The position numbers and the translations under genes were made by a program. The notes under the pieces were generated by a model. The model ran no database searches, had not been told where the DNA came from, and saw only the letters and a program-made list of their open reading frames with translations. 64,000 nt of DNA from DAOSWM01 sp035380045 (lineage in GTDB: Bacteria > Bacteroidota > Bacteroidia > Bacteroidales > Tenuifilaceae), in the NCBI GenBank assembly GCA_035380045.1, contig DAOSWM010000001.1:1-64000 (forward strand), given 5' to 3'. Below, one piece after another: positions 26,427-33,875 of the stretch (position 1 is the stretch's first letter; every line of letters starts with the position of its first letter).

Positions 26427-27419
26427 TTACATTTTCAGTATTCGTTCTATCGCATCCAGCTCTTCTTGGTGGAACGATAGATTGCTAACTGACTGGATAT
26501 TCTCAGCTAGTTGAGCAGCGCTGCTCGCACCAACCAGAACCGATGTAACCCTTGAATCCTTTAGCAACCAAGAAATGGACATTTGGGCTAATGTTTGCCT
26601 TCTGTTAAGCGCAACTTCGTTGAGCTTACTAATTTTTTGAACCAGCTGAGGCGTAACTTCGCTTTCTTGCAGAAAGCCATGAGGTTTTCGGGCTCTTGAG
26701 TTTTCGGGAATTCCATGAATGTACTTGCTAGTGAGCAAACCCTGTGCCAGGGGAGAAAAAGCTATGCAGCCAATTCCTTCATCTTCAAGTGTATTCAGTA
26801 ATCCTTCTTCTGCCCATCGGTTTAGCATTGAGTATTTTGGTTGATGAATTAGGCATGGTGTTCCCATGTTTTTTAGAAGTTTCGCTGCCTCTGCCGTTTC
26901 TTTTGCTGGGTAGTTTGAAATTCCAACGTATAGCGCTTTACCCATTTTAACAGCATGGCTAAGTGCGCCCATGGTTTCGTCAAGCGGTGTTTTTGGGTCG
27001 AACCGATGTGTGTAGAAAATATCAACGTAATCAATACTCATCCTTTTAAGGCTTTGGTCGAGGCTTGCTAGTAGGTACTTTCTTGAGCCCCACTCACCGT
27101 AGGGACCGGGCCACATGTAGTAACCCGCTTTAGTTGAAATAATTAGCTCGTCGCGGTAATCTTTTAAGTCGCTGCTGAGAATCTTTCCAAAATTCTTTTC
27201 TGCCGAACCGGCAGGAGGACCGTAGTTGTTAGCAAGGTCGAAATGCGTAATTCCCGAATCGAAAGCTTTCCAAATAATTTTTCGGTAATTTTCGTAGCTG
27301 TCCACATCTCCGAAATTGTGCCACAGCCCAAGCGAAATGGTTGGAAGCTGCAACCCGCTATTTCCGCATCGGCGGTAAATCATTGATTCGTAACGATTCT
27401 CAATAGGTATGTACTCCAT
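26427..27419 (-). CDS. Aldo/keto reductase (YghZ/Kv-beta-like)
   Basis: A 330-residue TIM-barrel oxidoreductase. The catalytic tetrad is visible as Asp and Tyr in HFDLANNYGPP, Lys in STKAGY and His in YTHRFD. The NADPH-binding end has VLVGASSAAQLAENI. The long RRCGNSGLQLPTISLGLWHNFG start and YGPPAGSAEKNFG segment are those of the YghZ (L-glyceraldehyde 3-phosphate reductase) group. It likely reduces short aldehydes or methylglyoxal with NADPH; a methylglyoxal synthase gene occurs 14 kb away but the link is speculative. Confidence 0.87.
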   Translation of the reverse strand: MEYIPIENRYESMIYRRCGNSGLQLPTISLGLWHNFGDVDSYENYRKIIWKAFDSGITHFDLANNYGPPAGSAEKNFGKILSSDLKDYRDELIISTKAGYYMWPGPYGEWGSRKYLLASLDQSLKRMSIDYVDIFYTHRFDPKTPLDETMGALSHAVKMGKALYVGISNYPAKETAEAAKLLKNMGTPCLIHQPKYSMLNRWAEEGLLNTLEDEGIGCIAFSPLAQGLLTSKYIHGIPENSRARKPHGFLQESEVTPQLVQKISKLNEVALNRRQTLAQMSISWLLKDSRVTSVLVGASSAAQLAENIQSVSNLSFHQEELDAIERILKM

Positions 27420-27450
27420 GCTATAGTTTTTTTAAAAACTTCAAGGTATA

Positions 27451-27486
27451 AAAAAAACGGATAGCAACTAGCCATCCGTTTTTTTG
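27451..27486 (-). terminator. Terminator of the DUF1015 gene
   Basis: AACGGATAGC / GCCATCCGTT stem with one A-C mismatch, 5-base loop and poly-T on the minus strand. Confidence 0.8.
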
Positions 27487-27501
27487 GTTTCAATAATTTG
27501 C

Positions 27502-28743
27502 CTAATCCAGCTTGTGAATTACCAAACCGCTACGGAGTTTTGGTTCAAACCAGGTTGTTTTTGGAGGCATAATATTTCCAGTATCAGCAATGTCAATTAG
27601 CTGTTTCATTGAAACTGGGTAAAGTGCGAATGCTGCAGCCATTTCACCGCTGTCAACTCTTTTCTTCAGCTCGCCTAAACCGCGGATTCCACCAACAAAA
27701 TCGATTCGTTTTGAGGTTCTCAAATCTTTAATATCAAGAATGTTATCAAGAACAAGGTTTGAGAGAACGGTAACATCGAGAACTCCAATTGGATCGTTAT
27801 CGTTATAGGTTCCGGGTTTTGCTGTAAGCGAGTACCATTTCCCTTCGAGGTACATGCTGAAGTTGTGTAGCTTATTGGGTTTGTAGATTTCAGTACCTTT
27901 GTCAACAACATCAAACTTCTCGTTCAATTTCTCCATTAGCTGAGCAGGAGTGAGTCCGTTTAAATCCTTAACAACACGGTTATAGTCGATAATAGTTAGC
28001 TGATTATCGGGAAAAATTACCGCCAGGAAGTAGTTGTACTCTTCGTTGCCAGTGTGGTTTGGGTTTTTACTTTTCTTTTCCATTCCAACTCTTGCAGCTG
28101 CAGCAGTACGATGGTGACCATCGGCTACGTAAAGTGCTGGTTGTTGGGCGAAAATTTCAGTAATTCTTTTGTTGGTTGCATCATCCTCAATAACCCAAAG
28201 GTGATGTCCAAAACCGTCCTCAGCAACAAAATCGTAGTCCGCTTTCTTGCTTTTTACAACCTTGTCAACAATCTCATCAATTTCTTTAATTGCAGGATAT
28301 GCAAAGAATACTGGCTCGATGTTGGCATTCTGGTTGCGAACGTGAATCATCCTGTCCTCCTCCTTATCGGGACGGGTTAGCTCGTGCTTTTTGATTTTGC
28401 CTTCCATGTAATCCTCAAAATGGCAGGCAACTGCCAAACCGTACTGGGTACGACCATTCATGGTTTGAGCGTACACGTAGTACATTTCCTTGTTGTCCTG
28501 AACCAGCCAGCCTTTCTCTTGCCACTTCTTAAAATTCTCAACGGCCTTATCGTAGGCTTCCTGTGAGTGCTCATCGATTATTGGGTCGAAGTCAATCTCT
28601 GGTTTAATAATGTGAAGTAAAGACTTTTCGCCTGCTTCGGCTTTTGCCTCAACGGAGTTGAGCACATCGTAAGGACGTGAAGCAACCTCTTTAGCTAACT
28701 CTTTTGGCGGACGAACCGCTTTAAAGGGTTTTATTTTTACCAT
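27502..28743 (-). CDS. DUF1015 family protein
   Basis: A 413-residue cytoplasmic protein with DUF1015 hallmarks: the N-terminal VRPPKELAKEVASRPYDVL, the central LYVADGHHRTAAAARV and the C-terminal IRGLGELKKRVDSGEMAAAFALYPVSMKQL and MPPKTTWFEPKLRSGLV. The DGHHR segment is reminiscent of ParB-type nucleotide-binding proteins. Biochemical function is unknown, but the gene sits directly downstream of serA and serC in many Bacteroidota and here too, so a link to serine or glycerate metabolism is widely suspected. Confidence 0.88.
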   Translation of the reverse strand: MVKIKPFKAVRPPKELAKEVASRPYDVLNSVEAKAEAGEKSLLHIIKPEIDFDPIIDEHSQEAYDKAVENFKKWQEKGWLVQDNKEMYYVYAQTMNGRTQYGLAVACHFEDYMEGKIKKHELTRPDKEEDRMIHVRNQNANIEPVFFAYPAIKEIDEIVDKVVKSKKADYDFVAEDGFGHHLWVIEDDATNKRITEIFAQQPALYVADGHHRTAAAARVGMEKKSKNPNHTGNEEYNYFLAVIFPDNQLTIIDYNRVVKDLNGLTPAQLMEKLNEKFDVVDKGTEIYKPNKLHNFSMYLEGKWYSLTAKPGTYNDNDPIGVLDVTVLSNLVLDNILDIKDLRTSKRIDFVGGIRGLGELKKRVDSGEMAAAFALYPVSMKQLIDIADTGNIMPPKTTWFEPKLRSGLVIHKLD

Positions 28744-28776
28744 TTTACAATTTATATATGATTAACAATTAATGAA

Positions 28777-29700
28777 TTACTTATTTACCTGGAAGGTTCT
28801 ATCACCATTTTTCAGGAAGTTCACAATTTGCTGAGCAGAGGCTAAACCAGCGTTAATATTTGCTTCGGCTGTTTCTGCTCCCATTTTCTTGGGGGTAGCA
28901 AATACGCGGGTACCAAACTTTTCCGAAAGCACTGCTTGATTTTCGGCTGCAATATCTGTTGCGTATTTCAGGTCGGAACGCTCTTCAAGAATTTTTAGTA
29001 AACCTTCCTCATCAATAACTTCCTTACGTGCAGTGTTTATGAGTGTTCCACCTTTTGGCATTTTCGATAGCAAATTGAAACCGATTGATTTTTTTGTTTT
29101 ATCGTTTGCAGGGATATGTAGCGAAAGGTAATCGCTAACGCTATAAAGTTCCTCAACAGAATTTACAACCTTAACACCATCTTTCTCAATATCTTCCTTC
29201 TTTACGAAAGGATCGAAAGCGTAGATTTCCATTCCAAAACCTTTTGCGTGCGAGGCAACGAGTTTTCCAACATGGCCGTAGGCATGAATACCTAAACGTT
29301 TTCCTTTTATTTCCCCGCCAGTTCCAGGATTGAATTGGTTGCGAGCCATGAAAATCATCATTCCGATTGCAAGCTCAGCAACTGCGTTTGAGTTTTGCCC
29401 TGGAGTATTCATGGCTACCACATTTTTGGCTGTGCAAGCAGCCAAGTCGAGGTTGTCGTAACCAGCGCCAGCTCTTACAACAATTTTAAGGTTTTTAGCA
29501 GCCTCAACAACATCAGCTGTAACCTTGTCGCTACGGACGATGATTGCATCAACGTCGGCAACTGCTTTAATTAGGTCGGCTTTATCGGTGTATTTTTCGA
29601 GCAGAGCAAGTTCCATTCCTGCACCTTCAACAATTTTTCTGATGCCGTCAACGGCAGTTTTTGCGAAGGGTTTTTCGGTTGCTACCAGTACTTTTGCCAT
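28777..29700 (-). CDS. serA: D-3-phosphoglycerate dehydrogenase (short, Lys-type active site)
   Basis: A 307-residue member of the D-2-hydroxyacid dehydrogenases without an ACT domain. NAD-binding is by the HAYGHVG loop and AFDPF; the catalytic Arg is in LINTAR (Arg225). The usual TPH with catalytic His is replaced by TPK (Lys271) in ATPKKMGAETAEAN, a change I recall from the short type III enzymes of Bacteroidota and Entamoeba. It oxidises 3-phosphoglycerate to 3-phosphohydroxypyruvate, the first step of serine synthesis, and follows serC in the same orientation. Confidence 0.88.
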   Translation of the reverse strand: MAKVLVATEKPFAKTAVDGIRKIVEGAGMELALLEKYTDKADLIKAVADVDAIIVRSDKVTADVVEAAKNLKIVVRAGAGYDNLDLAACTAKNVVAMNTPGQNSNAVAELAIGMMIFMARNQFNPGTGGEIKGKRLGIHAYGHVGKLVASHAKGFGMEIYAFDPFVKKEDIEKDGVKVVNSVEELYSVSDYLSLHIPANDKTKKSIGFNLLSKMPKGGTLINTARKEVIDEEGLLKILEERSDLKYATDIAAENQAVLSEKFGTRVFATPKKMGAETAEANINAGLASAQQIVNFLKNGDRTFQVNK

Positions 29701-29734
29701 AACTTTATACTTTTAAGTTTGAAATGATTTTAAA

Positions 29735-29771
29735 AAATAAAAGGTTGAATGACAAACGCCATTCAACCTTT
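29735..29771 (-). terminator. Hairpin terminator after serC
   Basis: AAAGGTTGAATG / CATTCAACCTTT, 12-bp perfect stem (29740-29751 with 29760-29771); on the minus strand it is followed by TTATTTTTTA. It may allow partial read-through to serA. Confidence 0.8.
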
Positions 29772-29784
29772 GAATATAAAAATA

Positions 29785-30867
29785 CTAGGCATTCATTTTT
29801 TCGAACTCTTTCATGCAATCAACAAGTGCCTGAACGCTTTCAACAGGGCAGGCATTGTAGCATGATGCACGGAATCCCCCAACTGAACGGTGGCCTTTAA
29901 TTCCAACCATTCCTTTTTCTTTGGCGAAAGCCATAAAATCGGCTTCTTTATCTTTATATTGTTCAGCCATAACAAAGCAAATGTTCATGATTGAACGATC
30001 CTCTTTTGCAGCAGTTCCAACAAACATTTTGTTCCTGTCAATTTCATTATAAAGAAGATCCGCTTTCTGGTTGTTGATTTTGTTGATTGCTGCAACACCA
30101 CCGATAGATTTTAACCATTTTAGGGTTTCGTGCATAACAAAAATTGAAATCACTGGCGGAGTGTTGAACATTGAATTGTCTTTTGGTTCAGCGCCAATGA
30201 ATGTTCTGTAGTCAACCATTGTTGGGAGTTTCCTCTCAACTTTTCCAAGGATATCCTTACGAACAATTACGAAAGTTACACCAGCAGGGCCCACGTTTTT
30301 CTGTGCGCCACCGTATATCATGGCATACTTGGTAACATCAACAGGGCGGCTCATGATATCAGAACTCATATCGGCAATGAGTTTCACGGGGCAGTCAATG
30401 TCAGTTTTAATCTCAGTTCCGTAAATGGTGTTGTTTGTGGTAATGTGGAAGTAGTCTGCGTCAGCAGGAATTGTGTAGCCCTTTGGGATGTAGGTGTAGT
30501 TTTTATCTGCCGATGATGCAACAACCTCAACATCTCCATAGTTTTTAGCCTCTTTGATTGCTTTTTTTGCCCAAACGCCGGTTTCGAGGTATGCCGCCTT
30601 TTTATTCATTAAGTTGGCAGCCAGGGTATAAAATTGTGTTGATGCGCCACCACCTAGGAAAAGAACTGCATAGTCGTTAGGGATGTTGAGCAATTCTCTC
30701 CATAGCTGTTCGGTTTCAGCCATAATTCTTTCCCATCCGGGAGTACGGTGTGAAATTTCAAGAATCCCAATACCAGTGTTATCAAAATTACGAATAGCCT
30801 CAATTGTTGATTCGATGGCTTGTTGAGGGAGAACACATGGACCTGCGTTAAAATTATGTTTCGTCAT
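29785..30867 (-). CDS. serC: Phosphoserine aminotransferase
   Basis: A 360-residue class V aminotransferase of normal SerC length. The start KHNFNAGPCVLPQQ is the SerC signature. YGGAQKNVGPAG holds the Lys that binds pyridoxal phosphate, and GHRSVGGFRASCYNA is the C-terminal phosphate-binding segment. It converts 3-phosphohydroxypyruvate to phosphoserine in the cytoplasm, working with the neighbouring serA. Together with DUF1015 it forms a minus-strand serine cluster. Confidence 0.95.
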   Translation of the reverse strand: MTKHNFNAGPCVLPQQAIESTIEAIRNFDNTGIGILEISHRTPGWERIMAETEQLWRELLNIPNDYAVLFLGGGASTQFYTLAANLMNKKAAYLETGVWAKKAIKEAKNYGDVEVVASSADKNYTYIPKGYTIPADADYFHITTNNTIYGTEIKTDIDCPVKLIADMSSDIMSRPVDVTKYAMIYGGAQKNVGPAGVTFVIVRKDILGKVERKLPTMVDYRTFIGAEPKDNSMFNTPPVISIFVMHETLKWLKSIGGVAAINKINNQKADLLYNEIDRNKMFVGTAAKEDRSIMNICFVMAEQYKDKEADFMAFAKEKGMVGIKGHRSVGGFRASCYNACPVESVQALVDCMKEFEKMNA

Positions 30868-31013
30868 AGCATATTAGGTTTTAAATTGTAATACAATGTG
30901 GCAATATTTTGTCAAAATTATAGCTATTATTTGAATTTTCCTAGAAAATTAGTACTCAAAGCTAGAAAGTGGATTTACGCAATATTCTCATGCAAAATGC
31001 TACTTTTTTGAAA

Positions 31014-31733
31014 TTACTCAGTAACAATAACCCCATCCTTTAAAAATGGAACTTTGTTGCAACTATCAGGAGTGAAACAGTATTCAAGCACATCGTCCAA
31101 TCCCAAACGTTTGAGCCTGTGGCGTTGAGCAATGCGTTCAAGGTACAAAAAAATGTCAATTTTTGCAACATTCCATAAATCAATTGAGGAGTAGGTTGCA
31201 TCGCATTTTGTTTCGAACAGGTTGCTTTCAAGCAACTTTTGTGCAATTGCGCCAGCAAGGAGGCTGTCCTCGGTGCAGTACCGACCTTTCCATCCGGCAC
31301 AAAGGAAGAGCACATCGCCATTGGGCTGGTTCATTAGCCAGTTTGATACAGCAGAAAGGTTTAGAAATGAAGCGATAATAACATTTAGTCCAACGGAAGC
31401 TTGTGTAATGGCTTGTGTTCCATTGGTTGTGCTGTAGGCTACAGTTTTTCCCATAACCCGTTCAGGAGTGAAGTTGAAAGGTGAGTTGCCGAAATCGGCA
31501 AAATCGAGGGTAACGCCATCGCGCTCAGCAGCAACCATGTATCCTTTCTTCTTGTACTCTCTAGCCTCATCGATAGTTGGAACGGGAATAATGGCTTCGG
31601 CGCCATTGGCAAACGCGGCGCAAATTGCACTGGTGGCTCGTAGGATATCTATCACTACAACGTGGGCATTCTCATTCTTGTAGAACCTGAATAGCTCGGG
31701 TGAAAAGCAAACTTCAATTTGCCGTTTTTCCAT
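31014..31733 (-). CDS. comB: 2-phosphosulfolactate phosphatase (ComB-like)
   Basis: A 239-residue protein matching the ComB family: VVIDILRATSAICAAFANGA at the start, AAERDGVTLDFADFGNSPFNF in the middle, AYSTTNGTQAI and LLAGAIAQKL. In methanogens ComB removes phosphate from 2-phosphosulfolactate in coenzyme M synthesis. Bacteroidota do not make coenzyme M; here it may feed sulfolactate/cysteate into sulfonolipids, or act on another acid phosphate. The gene lies between gcvT and serC on the same strand, with terminators on both sides. Confidence 0.85.
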   Translation of the reverse strand: MEKRQIEVCFSPELFRFYKNENAHVVVIDILRATSAICAAFANGAEAIIPVPTIDEAREYKKKGYMVAAERDGVTLDFADFGNSPFNFTPERVMGKTVAYSTTNGTQAITQASVGLNVIIASFLNLSAVSNWLMNQPNGDVLFLCAGWKGRYCTEDSLLAGAIAQKLLESNLFETKCDATYSSIDLWNVAKIDIFLYLERIAQRHRLKRLGLDDVLEYCFTPDSCNKVPFLKDGVIVTE

Positions 31734-31742
31734 TTCAAATTG

Positions 31743-31786
31743 ATAAAAAAACGGGTATGCTGGCTTTACTTGCCCTCATACCCGTT
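31743..31786 (-). terminator. Terminator of gcvT
   Basis: AACGGGTATG / CATACCCGTT (31750-31759 with 31777-31786), a 17-base loop and poly-T on the minus strand. Confidence 0.85.
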
Positions 31787-31802
31787 GTGTTTTATAATTT
31801 CT

Positions 31803-32912
31803 TTACGCTTGTTTCTTGTATATGGGGAGTTTTACGACTTTTGCCTTCAGGCTTTTATTGCGAATGTTGATGAAAATTTCTGTTCCAGGTTTGCTGAATT
31901 CGGTTTTTACATATCCCATACCAATTCCGATTTTCATCATTGGCGACATGGTTCCTGAGGTTACTTCACCAATTAGTTCTCCATCAACGTCGAGAATTTC
32001 GTAATGTTGGCGGGGAATTCCACGGTCAACCATTTCAAATCCAACGAGCTTGCGGATTAAGCCTTCGGCTTTTAGGTCGAGCATGTACTGTTTATCAATA
32101 AAATCTTTGTGGTCAACAAATTTTGTAATCCAGCCTAATCCAGCCTCAAGCGGAGAAGTTGAGTCGTTTATATCGTTTCCGTACAAGCAGAATCCCATTT
32201 CGAGGCGAAGGGTATCGCGGGCACCAAGCCCAATTGGTTTTAGGCCAAACTCTGCACCTGCTTCAAATACGGCTTTCCAAAGTTTCTCGCCATCCTCGTT
32301 TGAGCAGTATATTTCGCAACCACCTGCGCCGGTATATCCGGTTGTTGAAAAAATAACTTCGTCAATTCCTGCAAAAGGAATTTTTTTGAATGTGTAGTAT
32401 TCCATGTCCTCAATAGGAACATTGGTGAGTTTCTGCATTGCTTTTAGCGCAAGAGGTCCCTGAACTGCTAGCTGGGCTATTTCGTCGGATGCATTGTAAA
32501 GCTCCTTTCCTACCGTAAGGTCGAACTTTGGTGCGTGATGGCAGAACCAATTCCAGTCTTTCTCAATGTTAGCAGCGTTTATTACCAGAAGGTATGTTTC
32601 GGAATCGACACGGTAAACCAGTAGATCGTCAACAATTCCACCTTTCCCATTGGGTAAACAGGAGTACTGAACTTTCCCGTCAACTAATGCAGCAGCGTCG
32701 TTTGATGTGATGTACTGGACGTATTCGAGGGCTCGGGGACCTTTTACCCAAACCTCGCCCATATGAGAAACATCAAAAACGCCTAGTTTTTCTCTAACGG
32801 TTATATGCTCATCATTAATGCCAGTATACTCAATTGGCATGTTGTATCCTGCAAACGGAGCCATTTTTGCTCCAAGTTCAATATGAAATTTTGTGAAGGG
32901 AGTTTGCTTCAT
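31803..32912 (-). CDS. gcvT: Glycine cleavage system T protein (aminomethyltransferase)
   Basis: A 369-residue protein of normal GcvT length. Visible motifs are MAPFAGYNMPIEYTG, VFDVSHMGEVWVKGP, the YTGAGGCEIYC glycine loop, GLGARDTLRLEMGFCLYGND (folate-binding region with the catalytic Asp) and EVTSGTMSPMMKIGIGMGYV. It moves the methylene group from lipoylated H protein to tetrahydrofolate. The other gcv genes are not in the window. Proximity to serA/serC fits serine-glycine one-carbon metabolism. Confidence 0.95.
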   Translation of the reverse strand: MKQTPFTKFHIELGAKMAPFAGYNMPIEYTGINDEHITVREKLGVFDVSHMGEVWVKGPRALEYVQYITSNDAAALVDGKVQYSCLPNGKGGIVDDLLVYRVDSETYLLVINAANIEKDWNWFCHHAPKFDLTVGKELYNASDEIAQLAVQGPLALKAMQKLTNVPIEDMEYYTFKKIPFAGIDEVIFSTTGYTGAGGCEIYCSNEDGEKLWKAVFEAGAEFGLKPIGLGARDTLRLEMGFCLYGNDINDSTSPLEAGLGWITKFVDHKDFIDKQYMLDLKAEGLIRKLVGFEMVDRGIPRQHYEILDVDGELIGEVTSGTMSPMMKIGIGMGYVKTEFSKPGTEIFINIRNKSLKAKVVKLPIYKKQA

Positions 32913-33158
32913 TTTGTTGAATATTATGGTTTTGAATTAGTTAATAGTGGGCGATTATTTGTACAAACCTACACGATTTTTTACTAATTGCCAACCGCTA
33001 GTCTAATTATTATTGATAAAAATCGGTTGTTATGCAGCATACATTTACTATGAATTTTTTAGTTTTAATTTTTTACATACTATTTTATTCGTAAATTGTA
33101 GCACTATATTGTAAATGCTTTATTGTTTTTTTTTGTTCAATATTAAGGTCTTAAGTAT

Positions 33159-33512
33159 ATGGAATCCTATAGGTTTGTGGATTTTAATCAGATTATGGAG
33201 GTGGCTGATGGAAGTAGTCAACTTGTGCATGATTTGATTAATATGTTTTTCAAGCAAGTTCAGACTTTTTCCGAACAGTTGGATTCTTTATATCAATCGG
33301 GTGATTTTATTTCACTTGGTAAATTGGCCCATAAGATTAAAGGTTCGGCAGCCATGATGGGAATTACTGAACTAGCGAACTACATGAAGGAGCTTGAGCA
33401 TTTGGCAAAGGAAAAGTTGCAGGTAGAAAAGTACCCCGAACTAATTAACAAGTACAAAACAATCTCAGCCGAAGCGGTTGAGGAACTTAAAGATATTGCT
33501 AAACGAATCTAA
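33159..33512 (+). CDS. Histidine phosphotransfer (Hpt) domain protein
   Basis: A 117-residue all-alpha protein consisting of a single Hpt domain. The phosphoacceptor is His58 in LGKLAHKIKGSAAMMG. It relays phosphate between a hybrid histidine kinase and a response regulator. Neither partner is nearby; instead the next gene, 12 bases downstream, is a STAS protein. The 246-base region upstream is very AT-rich and shows no clear promoter. Confidence 0.9.
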   Translation: MESYRFVDFNQIMEVADGSSQLVHDLINMFFKQVQTFSEQLDSLYQSGDFISLGKLAHKIKGSAAMMGITELANYMKELEHLAKEKLQVEKYPELINKYKTISAEAVEELKDIAKRI

Positions 33513-33524
33513 AAACCTACTACC

Positions 33525-33863
33525 ATGATAAATCTTGAGAAAGTTAACGACGTTTTTATCATCTCGCTTGAGAAGGACACCAAGTTGAATGTAGCTATCT
33601 CGCAAAAGTTTAAACAGGATGTAACCCAACTAATCGATCAGCCCAACATGAAAGTTGTGGTTAGCTTGGAAAATATTGACTACATTGATAGTTCGGGTTT
33701 TGGTTCCCTTCTATCGGTGCTGCGGGCTTGCAAGAATAGCAATACACAGCTTAAGCTGTGCTGCATTTCCCCAGAAGTAATGGAATTGGTTAAATTACTC
33801 CAACTTCATTCTGTTTTTGACATTCGCGAAAGCGTAAACGACTGCATTAACTCCTTTAACTAA
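33525..33863 (+). CDS. STAS domain protein (anti-sigma-factor antagonist type)
   Basis: A 112-residue stand-alone STAS domain. YIDSSGFGSLLSVLRACK contains the conserved DSSG loop, where Ser57 is the residue that SpoIIAA-type proteins have phosphorylated by an anti-sigma kinase. It should work by partner switching with a serine kinase/anti-sigma factor that is not in the window. Being paired with an Hpt protein suggests that a phosphorelay and a partner switch are joined in one pathway. Confidence 0.88.
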   Translation: MINLEKVNDVFIISLEKDTKLNVAISQKFKQDVTQLIDQPNMKVVVSLENIDYIDSSGFGSLLSVLRACKNSNTQLKLCCISPEVMELVKLLQLHSVFDIRESVNDCINSFN

Positions 33864-33875
33864 CAGATTATTAAA

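Noticed and set aside
26427..31733. A coenzyme M or methanogenic pathway suggested by comB
   Set aside because: None of the other coenzyme M genes is present and the rest of the window is plainly Bacteroidota.
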